Source: Mucilaginibacter sp. PAMB04168 (lineage in GTDB: Bacteria; Bacteroidota; Bacteroidia; Sphingobacteriales; Sphingobacteriaceae). Taken from it: a stretch of DNA of 64,000 nucleotides. This document shows, piece by piece, positions 36,586 to 44,600 of the stretch. The translations under genes were made by a program, and so were the position numbers. Each line of letters starts with the position of its first letter. Within the stretch, counting starts at the first letter, position 1. The notes beneath the pieces are model-generated. The model did no database searches and had not been told where the DNA came from. It saw only the letters and a list, made by a program, of their open reading frames with translations. The DNA is taken from assembly GCF_039634365.2 (NCBI RefSeq), contig NZ_CP155079.2, positions 3,968,001-4,032,000 on the forward strand. Reading direction: 5' to 3'.

Positions 36586-36901
36586 CTATCTTAATTGTTG
36601 TCCAACATAACAATCAGGGTGTTTCATGAAAAATGTATTTTTATGAAACACCCTTAATAATCATCACTCATAAAATACACGCTAAACTCACGATTTAGTT
36701 CAGTATAATAATGCTGAATTTCAAGCAGTCGCTATATGCCATTTTTGCCAAGTGTTTATTGTCTTGAACAATGAAATACCGGATAAACATGTTTTTCGAG
36801 GCAGTTCTCTCTCAGGCGGCAGCAGCTCCCCAACAATGAAGGCATCTACTGCAATAGTGTTTCATGCTAAACAAATTGCTGTTTAGGGTTATTATGTACA
36901 C
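36586..36901. other. Intergenic region with hairpin
   Basis: 316 bp between the PL11 lyase and the KTSC gene. It holds the hairpin at 36616-36654; I see nothing recognisable in the rest. Confidence 0.5.
36616..36654 (+). terminator. Probable terminator of the PL11 gene
   Basis: Long stem of about 18 bp with one bulge (12 bp perfect at the base, AGGGTGTTTCAT with ATGAAACACCCT). It lies 31 bases past the stop codon. The following T run is weak (TTAATAATC). Confidence 0.55.
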
Positions 36902-37138
36902 ATGACCCGCTACCAAAATACCAGCCGCGACTCGGGCGTTGTAGCCTACCAAATTGAGGCCGACCGCATCCTGGTGCAATTTGCCAGCGGCGATATATAC
37001 GCCTACACCTACAAAAAACCCGGCAAAGTAATGGTGGAACAAATGAAGGAGTTAGCCCGGCAAGGGCGTGGGCTAAGTACCTTTATTAGCAAGGCAGTGA
37101 GGGGCAGGTATGAGCGGAAGTTGCAAGAACGTACTTAA
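36902..37138 (+). CDS. KTSC domain protein
   Basis: 78 residues that form a single KTSC domain: the pattern V.YQ......L.VQFASGDIYAYTYK..G...V.......G.GLSTFI...VRG.Y is complete. KTSC domains occur alone or next to RNA polymerase- and lysyl-tRNA-synthetase-like domains; their biochemical role is unknown. Cytosolic. The ATG is the first in frame; no Shine-Dalgarno sequence is evident. Confidence 0.75.
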   Translation: MTRYQNTSRDSGVVAYQIEADRILVQFASGDIYAYTYKKPGKVMVEQMKELARQGRGLSTFISKAVRGRYERKLQERT

Positions 37139-37147
37139 TATTTAAAG

Positions 37148-37225
37148 CCTTGCTGAACTTGTTTCAGCATCTTGCCTGCTTAGTGTACTACCTGTCCTAG
37201 GGCTTGCTGAAACAAGATCAGCAAG
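37148..37225. repeat. Dispersed palindromic intergenic repeat
   Basis: Two hairpins in tandem: TGCTGAA-CTTGT-TTCAGCA (37151-37169) and CTTGCTGA-N7-TCAGCAAG (37203-37225). The second is an inverted near-copy of the first (GCTGAAACAAG.TCAGCAAG, one mismatch in 20). A degenerate relative, TGCCGAACTTGTTTCG, occurs at about 23122-23137, which suggests a dispersed family. Confidence 0.6.
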
Positions 37226-37350
37226 ATTTGCAGGCTAAGATCAAAAGTTGTAAGTGCAAGAACAGGTAGATTTGTGATGTTATAACCCAGCGTTACAAAT
37301 ATTTGGACCGTATAGTTAGTGAGGAAACCTTCGCTAAACCTATACCTATC

Positions 37351-37560
37351 ATGAAAATCAAATTAGTTTTATTTAAAAAGCAGATTCCCGATGGCTATCA
37401 TGTGGTGACTTGGAAAACTGCCGCAGGGGAAGAACGTTACAGCACTTTCCAGGGAGATGACAGATTGATGTCGTTCAAGAGCCGTATGGAGGCCGTTACT
37501 TACGCAACCCGGCATAATCAGGAGCAGCAATTAGTAAATGAATTAGCTGTCAGGCACTAG
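37351..37560 (+). CDS. Hypothetical small protein
   Basis: 69 residues from the ATG at 37351; an upstream in-frame TTG (37303) is unlikely to be used. Basic, probably soluble, no signal peptide, membrane span or cysteine motif (KLVLFKKQIPDGYHVVTWKT). I do not recognise it. It could be a genuine lineage-specific gene or a chance frame. Confidence 0.4.
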   Translation: MKIKLVLFKKQIPDGYHVVTWKTAAGEERYSTFQGDDRLMSFKSRMEAVTYATRHNQEQQLVNELAVRH

Positions 37561-37763
37561 ATACCTGGCCCTATTTTGCATCTGATACTGTGCTTTTATC
37601 TTCTACGAACCATAAATCCTTTTGCCCGAAGCCCACTGCCTTTTAATTTGGCGTGCGGTTATTGCTATGTTTAAACCAAATAACCTGAAACAAGAAGCCG
37701 CCGGGATTTAGCGCTTGCTTAAAATGCAGCACATGATTAATTCACAATTAAATTCACATGCAA

Positions 37764-37796
37764 TTTGTCAAATTAAAAGCAAGTTTTGTAACTTGC
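37764..37796 (+). promoter_or_regulatory. Candidate promoter for the two-gene membrane operon
   Basis: TTTG (37764-37767), 21-nt spacer, TAACTTGC (37789-37796). The -33 is perfect, the -7 only partial. Confidence 0.3.
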
Positions 37797-37842
37797 CAGT
37801 GTAAAATACACCCTTTTTATAACTATTGAAGCAACCTTCACA

Positions 37843-38091
37843 ATGAAAAAAGACCTAAGCCTGCTGACTATTACAGAGCTAAGCGAGAGAAAGAAAAAAC
37901 TAACTACTGTTTACATTACGTTGGGAATTTTTATGGCTCTTGCCGTAGTGTATTTGATTTACGTTGCTGTAACAACAAAAAATTACGCCTTTATAGCTGT
38001 TGGCCTGGGCTGTTCTATTACCCTTTTGCCCGGTTTTGTTAGCCTTACCGAAATTAACAACGAAATAAAAAAGCGCAACCAAACCACCTAA
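37843..38091 (+). CDS. Small two-span membrane protein
   Basis: 82 residues: a charged N-terminal helix (LSLLTITELSERKKKL), two membrane spans (about 24-46 and 49-70) and a charged C-terminus. It resembles a Bacteroidota family sometimes labelled 'redox-active disulfide protein 2', but only one cysteine is present, so that label would be misleading. Function unknown. Its stop overlaps the start of the DUF3667 gene by one base, so the two are translationally coupled and probably act together. Confidence 0.65.
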   Translation: MKKDLSLLTITELSERKKKLTTVYITLGIFMALAVVYLIYVAVTTKNYAFIAVGLGCSITLLPGFVSLTEINNEIKKRNQTT

Positions 38092-38849
38092 TGGAATTAC
38101 ATGTAGCAGCAAGTTGCCTGAACTGCGGCAACCCCGTAACCGAAAAGTTTTGTGGCAACTGCGGACAAAGCGCACACACGCACCGGTACTCGTTTAAACA
38201 TTTTATCGAGCACGACTTTATACACGGCGTTTGGCATGTAGATAAAGGCTTTTTTTATACTATTGCACAGCTTTTTACTAACCCAGGCCATAGTGTGAGG
38301 GGTTTTGTGATGGGTAGAAGAGCAAACTATTTCAATTTTGTTACCCTCATATTGTTGGTTACTGGTATTTCGACCCTGTTAAGCCATTACACACACTTTA
38401 AGGTTTCTGATATCATGTCGGAAACCAGTAAACAAAGCATAACTGAATTTGAGCGGGTGGTAAATGAACATCCCAAGTTGACCTTATTGGTTATGATCCC
38501 TATCAGCTCGTTTTTCAGTTTTATATGGTTCAGAAAAGCTAAGTTCAATTACTCCGAACACCTGGTACTCAATTCTTACAAGTCATCAGCGGAGTTATTA
38601 GTTTTGTTGCTGTTTAGTATAATTACTATCTTTTATCACAATATAAATGGCTTAGCTGCAATTTATTATATAGGTATACAAGGTTTCTTGTTTTTTTACG
38701 CAGTATGGTTTTATTACCAGTTTTTTTCTAAATCAGGCTATTCAAAAAAATCGCTGTTGATACGTAGCATTTTAGTACCAGTTTCCTTTTTTATGATTCC
38801 GGTTGTAATAGGTATAGTTTGCGCTATTCTCACCATTAAATCTCATTAA
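38091..38849 (+). CDS. DUF3667 membrane protein with zinc ribbon
   Basis: 252 residues. The N-terminus has a four-cysteine zinc ribbon (CLNCGNPVTEKFCGNCGQ), then a conserved amphipathic segment (FKHFIEHDFIHGVWHVDKGFFYTI..LFTNPGH..RGFVMGRRANYFNF), then about five membrane spans. This is the DUF3667 family of Bacteroidota; function unknown. It overlaps the upstream two-span membrane protein gene by one base (TAATG). Confidence 0.88.
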   Translation: MELHVAASCLNCGNPVTEKFCGNCGQSAHTHRYSFKHFIEHDFIHGVWHVDKGFFYTIAQLFTNPGHSVRGFVMGRRANYFNFVTLILLVTGISTLLSHYTHFKVSDIMSETSKQSITEFERVVNEHPKLTLLVMIPISSFFSFIWFRKAKFNYSEHLVLNSYKSSAELLVLLLFSIITIFYHNINGLAAIYYIGIQGFLFFYAVWFYYQFFSKSGYSKKSLLIRSILVPVSFFMIPVVIGIVCAILTIKSH

Positions 38850-39050
38850 GGCTTTAAATCTATTTTCGTGGTTTATCTCTTGCAATTAACACCTTGCAAC
38901 TATCAGCATTAAGCTAGCCGCAAGTTTGCCAGCTTTCGGTTAGCTTAATTGCCTTAACTGTGCGTATACAGGTTAACTGGTAAATACTCAAAGCCTTTGC
39001 ATAACATTCAGTAAATAACTCACATGCTTGTGTCATTTGCCTAACGGGCA

Positions 39051-39082
39051 TTCGCACATGTGCACATTTACCCCTATCTTCG
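39051..39082 (+). promoter_or_regulatory. Candidate pruA promoter with palindrome in the spacer
   Basis: A -7-like TATCTTCG (39075-39082) lies 20 nt after a TTCG (39051-39054). The perfect 10-bp palindrome GCACATGTGC (39054-39063) occupies the spacer and could be an operator. Confidence 0.3.
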
Positions 39083-39102
39083 CGGCATCAAAATAACACC
39101 CT

Positions 39103-40737
39103 ATGTTAAAAGGATTTTTTAATGTACCCGAGCCAGTGAACGAGCCGGTTTTAAATTACGGTCCGCGCAGTGTGGAACGTGCCGCTTTAAAGGCTGCACT
39201 GGATGAAGCTCGTGCGCAGCAACTGGATATACCTATGTACATTGGCGGGGAGGAAGTACGCACCGGCAAAACACTGGAAGTACGCCCACCGCATGATCAT
39301 AAACACCTGCTGGCCACCTACCACGAGGGTGATGCCAGCCATGTACAAGCGGCTATTGATGCTGCCTTGGGCGCTAAAGCCAACTGGGAAAATTTACCCT
39401 GGGAGCACCGTGCCGCCATTTTTCTGAAAGCTGCCGATTTGATTGCCGGTCCGTACCGCGCTAAAATCAACGCCGCTACCATGCTGGGCCAAAGCAAAAA
39501 TGCTTACCAGGCCGAAATTGACGCCGCTTGCGAACTGATAGACTTTTTGCGTTTTAACGTGCATTTCATGACGGAGATTTACGCCCAGCAGCCTATATCG
39601 GGCAAAGGTGTATGGAACCGTGTAGAGCAACGCCCGCTGGAAGGTTTTGTATTTGCTATTACGCCGTTCAACTTTACGGCTATAGCCGGCAACCTTTGCG
39701 CCGCCCCTGCCCTTATGGGTAACGTGGTGGTATGGAAACCTGCTCCTACCCAAATTTATGCAGCCAACGTACTGATGCAGATCTTTAACGAGGCCGGCGT
39801 TCCTCCGGGTGTTATCAACATGATCAGTGTGGATGGCCCGGTAGCTGGCGACGTAATTTTTAGTCACCCAGATTTTGCAGGCCTGCACTTTACCGGTTCA
39901 ACACATGTGTTCCAAAACCTGTGGAAAATCATTGGCAATAACATTAGCCTGTATAAAACTTACCCGCGCATTGTGGGCGAAACCGGTGGTAAAGACTTTG
40001 TGTTGGCCCACCCAAGCGCCGATGCCGATGTGGTAAATGTAGCCTTGGTACGTGGTGCGTTTGAGTACCAGGGACAAAAATGCTCGGCTGCATCCCGCGC
40101 TTATGTTCCCAAATCATTATGGCCTGCGGTAAAAGAAAAATTGCAGCGCGATATTGCTACTCTGAAAGTAGGTCCGGTTGAAGATTTTGAAAACTTTGTG
40201 AACGCAGTAATCACCGAGGCATCGTTTGATAAACTGGCTAAGTATATTGACGAGGCCAAGGCTAATGCTGATGTTGAGATTATTGCGGGTGGTATATACG
40301 ATAAATCTATCGGTTATTTTGTAGAGCCTACCGTGATCCAGGTGCAGGACCCTTACTACGTAACCATGTGCGAGGAACTTTTTGGTCCGGTATTAACAGT
40401 TTACGTTTATGAGGATGAGCAGTTTGAAGAGATCATGAACATCATCGACAAAACGTCGGCCTATGCCTTAACAGGTTCTATTATTGCGCAAGACCGTTAT
40501 GCCGTTAATATGGCCAGCCAACGCTTGCGTAATGCTGCCGGTAACTTCTATATTAATGATAAGCCTACTGGTGCAGTGGTTGGTCAGCAGCCTTTCGGCG
40601 GCGCGCGGGGCTCAGGCACAAATGATAAAGCTGGTTCGATGCTTAACCTGCTGCGTTGGGTATCCCCACGCACTATCAAAGAAACCTTTGATCCACCGAA
40701 GGATTATAGATACCCGTTTTTAACAAAAGAACTTTAA
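39103..40737 (+). CDS. pruA: L-glutamate gamma-semialdehyde dehydrogenase (P5C dehydrogenase)
   Basis: 544-residue aldehyde dehydrogenase of proline catabolism that oxidises glutamate semialdehyde to glutamate with NAD+. The general base is Glu293 (GETGGKDF) and the catalytic thiol Cys327 (YQGQKCSAASR). N-terminal region and PFGGARGSGTNDKAG motif near the end match the monofunctional, eukaryote-like P5C dehydrogenase subgroup rather than the PutA fusion. Proline dehydrogenase is not adjacent. Ends in a bidirectional terminator. Confidence 0.96.
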   Translation: MLKGFFNVPEPVNEPVLNYGPRSVERAALKAALDEARAQQLDIPMYIGGEEVRTGKTLEVRPPHDHKHLLATYHEGDASHVQAAIDAALGAKANWENLPWEHRAAIFLKAADLIAGPYRAKINAATMLGQSKNAYQAEIDAACELIDFLRFNVHFMTEIYAQQPISGKGVWNRVEQRPLEGFVFAITPFNFTAIAGNLCAAPALMGNVVVWKPAPTQIYAANVLMQIFNEAGVPPGVINMISVDGPVAGDVIFSHPDFAGLHFTGSTHVFQNLWKIIGNNISLYKTYPRIVGETGGKDFVLAHPSADADVVNVALVRGAFEYQGQKCSAASRAYVPKSLWPAVKEKLQRDIATLKVGPVEDFENFVNAVITEASFDKLAKYIDEAKANADVEIIAGGIYDKSIGYFVEPTVIQVQDPYYVTMCEELFGPVLTVYVYEDEQFEEIMNIIDKTSAYALTGSIIAQDRYAVNMASQRLRNAAGNFYINDKPTGAVVGQQPFGGARGSGTNDKAGSMLNLLRWVSPRTIKETFDPPKDYRYPFLTKEL

Positions 40738-40744
40738 AAGAGTA

Positions 40745-40810
40745 GAGCCAGGAGCCAGATTCAAATGAGACTGAAAAAATCATCAATGTTTTGGCTCCTG
40801 GTTCTTTTTT
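40745..40810. terminator. Bidirectional terminator after pruA
   Basis: 13-bp stem with one G-T pair (40745-40757 with 40792-40804), 34-nt loop, followed by a T run on the plus strand; it also faces the end of the convergent small acidic gene. Confidence 0.6.
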
Positions 40811-41069
40811 ACTGTTTCAGGTTCGCATCATCAGGGTCGCCCTCTGCTTCGCCTGCAGTGCCGCCGGCAAAGTCTCCGGCATCCAGGTTCAATTCATAAG
40901 ATGGTGTGGATGCTTCGTAAGCACGGTTCCATGCTTCTACTTCTCCTGCCTGTTCATTCTTCTCAATGTCATTCAATTCTGCCGAACCTAAAGAGGTGTC
41001 TTGCGGATCGCGGCTGGCTGCATTTTCATTTTCTTCCTCATTAATAGGAACTGTATTTTCGGATGCCAT
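40809..41069 (-). CDS. Small acidic, probably disordered hypothetical protein
   Basis: 86 residues, very rich in Glu, Asp, Ala and Asn, no cysteine, no membrane span (NEEENENAASRDPQD; GDFAGGTAGEAEGDPDD). Low complexity suggests an intrinsically disordered protein. I do not recognise a family. The ATG at 41069 and the clean placement between pruA and the MFS gene support a real gene. Confidence 0.55.
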   Translation of the reverse strand: MASENTVPINEEENENAASRDPQDTSLGSAELNDIEKNEQAGEVEAWNRAYEASTPSYELNLDAGDFAGGTAGEAEGDPDDANLKQ

Positions 41070-41130
41070 ATGATTTATGTTTAATGTATCCTATTAAAGC
41101 AATTACGAAAGGCTTTGTTTGGTCACGCTT

Positions 41131-42432
41131 TTACTTAGTTTCCATTTTAGAATGCTTTTCAGGGTTGGCCATGCGGATGCTGACCACCAGCGATAACGCA
41201 ATACACAAGGTAATATACCAGTAAAACCAGCTGGCATGACCCGCATTTTTAAACAACAGGGCAACATACTCGGCCGTTCCGCCAAATAGCGCCACTGTAA
41301 ATGCATACGGAAAGCTCACCCCTAGCGAGCGTACATTAACAGGGAACAACTCAGCTTTGATGATTGCTGAAATAGAGGTATTCAAACTCAGGATGCCCAA
41401 AGCAATAACAATGAGCAAGGTAGCCAGCCATGCCTGGTGGGTGTTGCCCAGCATCATCAAAATAGGCGTTGTGGTAACCATGGCCAACACACCATAAATA
41501 ATCATTAAGCGTTTGCGGCCTATGTAATCGCCCAGCATACCGGCAAGGGGCTGCATGAGCATAAAAGCCAGCAAGGCAAGCGTAGTAATCAAGGTAGAAT
41601 CGCGCTTTGTAAAACCTGCCGTGTTCACCAAAAATTTCTGCACATAGGTTGAAAACGTATAATAAGACACCGTTAACCCAATCGTAAACCCCACTATGGT
41701 ACGTACCTGGCGGTTGTATTTCTTTAACTCGGTAAACGTACCCCGCTTTTCCACCGATACGGTTTCTACGCTAAAAGATTCCGTTTCGGGCAGGTTACGA
41801 CGCAGGTATAAGGCTGATAAGGCCAGCAGCGCACCAACGGCAAACGGTATGCGCCACCCCCACTCGGCCAATTGCTCCGGCGTTAATAACCAGCGTTCCA
41901 AAATCATTAGTATCGCCAAGGCAATAAGCTGCCCCATAGTGGTGGTTACGTACTGAATGCTGGAGTATAACCCGCGGCGGTTGGGCGGTGCTATCTCGCT
42001 CAGGTATGTAGCGGCTGTGCCATACTCGCCGCCTATGCTTAATCCCTGAACCATCCGGGCCAGCACCAGTATAATGGGTGCTGCTATTCCAATTTGCCTG
42101 TAGCCCGGTACCAGCGTAATCATTAGCGAGCCGGCACTCATCAATAATACTGATAGGGTAAGCGCGGCTTTGCGCCCTTTACGGTCGGCATAGGTTCCCA
42201 TTAGCCACCCGCCTATAGGCCGCATTAAAAAGCCAATAGCAAATATGCCAGCCGTGTTAAGCAACTGTGCCGTTTCACTTTCTTTTGGAAAGAATGTTGA
42301 GGCAAAGTATAATGAGAATACAGAGTAAGCATACCAATCGTACCACTCTATAAGATTGCCTACCGAGCCGCCAAATATGGCTTTAAACTGGTGTAATTTA
42401 ACGCTTGTGGTTGATTGCATGGTAGTTTGCAT
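41131..42432 (-). CDS. MFS transporter, KgtP-like (metabolite:H+ symporter family)
   Basis: 433 residues, twelve membrane spans. The N-terminal GNLIEWYDWYAYSVFSLYFA and FLMRPIGGWLMGTYADRKGRK motifs are those of the metabolite:H+ symporter subfamily, whose members include the alpha-ketoglutarate permease KgtP and the proline/betaine porter ProP. Substrate cannot be fixed from sequence; 2-oxoglutarate is my best guess because of the KgtP-like start. Two in-frame ATGs (42432 and 42420) compete for the start. Single gene. Confidence 0.88.
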   Translation of the reverse strand: MQTTMQSTTSVKLHQFKAIFGGSVGNLIEWYDWYAYSVFSLYFASTFFPKESETAQLLNTAGIFAIGFLMRPIGGWLMGTYADRKGRKAALTLSVLLMSAGSLMITLVPGYRQIGIAAPIILVLARMVQGLSIGGEYGTAATYLSEIAPPNRRGLYSSIQYVTTTMGQLIALAILMILERWLLTPEQLAEWGWRIPFAVGALLALSALYLRRNLPETESFSVETVSVEKRGTFTELKKYNRQVRTIVGFTIGLTVSYYTFSTYVQKFLVNTAGFTKRDSTLITTLALLAFMLMQPLAGMLGDYIGRKRLMIIYGVLAMVTTTPILMMLGNTHQAWLATLLIVIALGILSLNTSISAIIKAELFPVNVRSLGVSFPYAFTVALFGGTAEYVALLFKNAGHASWFYWYITLCIALSLVVSIRMANPEKHSKMETK

Positions 42433-42556
42433 ATGGCAGCTGCTACTAAAATAGCATTTATAACAGTAGTTGCAATACGCAGTTTAATACAGCCAATAAT
42501 GGCAGCCTTTAAACATTATTATAACCAACTTGTTGCTGCTATATCACAACCCAATT

Positions 42557-43117
42557 ATGGAAGATCAAAGAGTAATAACAGGAAGTACCGAGCAGGAAGT
42601 ATTTGCAGCCATTGAGGCCGACCTCACCTCTACAGAAGAAGAAATTTTAAGCTACGACGCCTTGATTAATCATGGCTCGAGACAGATTGAGCTTTACATT
42701 GACATTGACTTGGGCGGCGGCTTTGAAGGTGGTTCTGAAACTACCCAGCTTTCGGCCCCTTTATCTATAACACCCGAATTTAAGTTTGCCGTGCATGATG
42801 AAGACTTTTTAGACAGCATAGGCAGCTTTTTTGGCCTCGACAGTGTAAAAACCGGTTACCCCGATCTGGATGAGCACGTTATTATAAAAACCAACCACGA
42901 ACCCAAAGTACGGGAGCTTTTTGCCGACCCGGAAGTAAGACAGGTGCTCAGCACATTGGAAGACTTTGATTTGGGCATACATCACCGCGCGCTTGAGGAG
43001 ACCGGCTACGAACAGCCTTTTTTAGAGCTGAACATCAACCAAGGCCTTATTGACCCCGCAGAGCTGCGTCTGGTTTATCATGCTTTTTATACCATTTTAA
43101 CCCAACTGGAAAGCTAA
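42557..43117 (+). CDS. Hypothetical protein, DUF3137-like pattern not certain
   Basis: 186 residues from the ATG at 42557 (an upstream in-frame TTG at 42530 is unlikely). Acidic and soluble, no signal peptide. The mix of amphipathic strands and helices (SRQIELYIDIDLGGGFEGG; FKFAVHDEDFLDSIGSFFGL; HVIIKTNHEPKVRELFAD; QPFLELNINQGLIDPAELRLVYHAFY) suggests a compact alpha/beta fold, but I cannot name a family with confidence. Divergent from the MFS gene; followed by a strong terminator. Confidence 0.65.
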   Translation: MEDQRVITGSTEQEVFAAIEADLTSTEEEILSYDALINHGSRQIELYIDIDLGGGFEGGSETTQLSAPLSITPEFKFAVHDEDFLDSIGSFFGLDSVKTGYPDLDEHVIIKTNHEPKVRELFADPEVRQVLSTLEDFDLGIHHRALEETGYEQPFLELNINQGLIDPAELRLVYHAFYTILTQLES

Positions 43118-43132
43118 GCTTTGCCGTCACAT

Positions 43133-43168
43133 AAAAAAGGGAGTAAGCCGTGGCTTACTCCCTTTTTT
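43133..43168. terminator. Bidirectional terminator
   Basis: Perfect 17-bp inverted repeat (43133-43149 with 43152-43168), A run at one base and T run at the other, between the hypothetical gene and the end of the GH30 operon. Confidence 0.85.
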
Positions 43169-43187
43169 ATTGAACATTTATGAGGTT

Positions 43188-44591
43188 TTACCACACGTAA
43201 GTAGCTACCGAACCACTATTTAATGCCGCCTTGGCTATGCGACCGTTACAATTGATATTGAAGTTTTGAACTTCATTGCTATTATTTATTACAATAAGAA
43301 CTACTTTATCATCGGGCGTTTTAAAGGCCACATTAGGTAGGTTGGCCAACAGGTTAGAACCTATGCGAACCGAGCCAGGCCTTACAAATTTAGCGGCATG
43401 TGCCACTACGTAATAAGCCGGGTTGCGTGTTACCTTATCCTGATCGATGGTAACGCCCCCCATACAGCTACTACAGCCGCCGCGGTCGGTATGGGGGTTA
43501 CTGTTAGGGTCTGCAGCCAGGTTCCATTCAATTACGTTACGGCTCCAGTTACGGGTAGCGCCAATGGTAAGTTTATTAATGTGTTGCGATATATCGCGCT
43601 TAAAATTGCCCGGCGCGCCCATCCATTGCTCGGTAAAGTAAACGTTGCGGTCGGGGTGCGCTTTGTGCACCTCGCTTAGTGCTTCAACCTTGCCGGCATA
43701 AAGGTGAAATGCCGATCCGTCAATGTATTTTTTAGCTTCCGGGTCGTTGAGGATAGATATTGGGTATTCGGGTTTATCGCAATTGTGATCATAAATAATA
43801 ATCTTCGTTTTCAACCCGGCATTTGTAAATGCCGGTCCTAAATTAGCCTTCACAAATTTGGCTTGGTCGGGTGCAAGCATTAGCATACTGGGATTATTAC
43901 CCGGGTGCAGGGGTTCATTCTGCACCGTAATGGCATCAATGGTTATACCCTGAACTTTCATGGCCTGAACGTATTTGACCAAGTAACGGGCATAGGCATC
44001 AAAATATTCTGGCTTCAAGCTGCCACCGCGAGCATCGCCGTTATCCTTCATCCATACCGGTGCCGACCATGGCGAACCTAATATTTTTATCCGGGGGTTT
44101 ACCGCCAGAATTTCTTTTAATACCGGCACCACGTCTTTTTTATCCTGAGCCAGGTCAAATTTTTCGAGCTTTTCGTCGGTCTGACCGGCAGGCAGATCAT
44201 CATATGAAAAAACAAATTCGTTTAAATCTGATGCACCGATACTTACCCGTAAATAACTAATGCCAATATTTTTGTCGTTTGCGGCAAAAAGCTCCTTAAT
44301 CAGCGCCTTGCGGCTCTCAGCCGACATTTTCATCATCAACTGTGCACTGCCGCCGGTTAAGGAAAAGCCAAAGCCATCAATAGATTGGTAAACCTCTTTA
44401 GCGTTAATTGTGATAGTAGAATCAGCGCCGGTGGCTTTTTCAAACGCGAGAGTCTTAGCCTGCTTCTCAAACAAAGCCGACTGATCAGCATTAGTAAGCC
44501 ATATCTCTGCAGCACCCTTTTGTTGTGCAAATAACGCAGCTGTGCATAGCGTAAATGCAGCTGATAACAGTGTGTTTTTTAAATTAATCAT
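43188..44591 (-). CDS. Glycoside hydrolase family 30 (second of a pair)
   Basis: 467 residues with a signal peptide (about 1-22, ALFAQQ). (beta/alpha)8 barrel plus side beta-sandwich: barrel start YQSIDGFGFSLTGGSA, acid/base Glu226 in TVQNEP, nucleophile Glu321 in VYFTEQW, and a beta-rich C-terminal part ending VLIVINNSNEVQNF. GH30 retaining enzymes act on beta-glucosides or beta-1,6-glucan. It is the last gene of the susC-susD-cytochrome-GH30-GH30 run, 9 bp after the other GH30. Confidence 0.93.
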   Translation of the reverse strand: MINLKNTLLSAAFTLCTAALFAQQKGAAEIWLTNADQSALFEKQAKTLAFEKATGADSTITINAKEVYQSIDGFGFSLTGGSAQLMMKMSAESRKALIKELFAANDKNIGISYLRVSIGASDLNEFVFSYDDLPAGQTDEKLEKFDLAQDKKDVVPVLKEILAVNPRIKILGSPWSAPVWMKDNGDARGGSLKPEYFDAYARYLVKYVQAMKVQGITIDAITVQNEPLHPGNNPSMLMLAPDQAKFVKANLGPAFTNAGLKTKIIIYDHNCDKPEYPISILNDPEAKKYIDGSAFHLYAGKVEALSEVHKAHPDRNVYFTEQWMGAPGNFKRDISQHINKLTIGATRNWSRNVIEWNLAADPNSNPHTDRGGCSSCMGGVTIDQDKVTRNPAYYVVAHAAKFVRPGSVRIGSNLLANLPNVAFKTPDDKVVLIVINNSNEVQNFNINCNGRIAKAALNSGSVATYVW

Positions 44592-44600
44592 GTTGTAGCC

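Noticed and set aside
39394..39888. 164-codon minus-strand frame
   Set aside because: Lies entirely within pruA, whose catalytic motifs are intact on the other strand.
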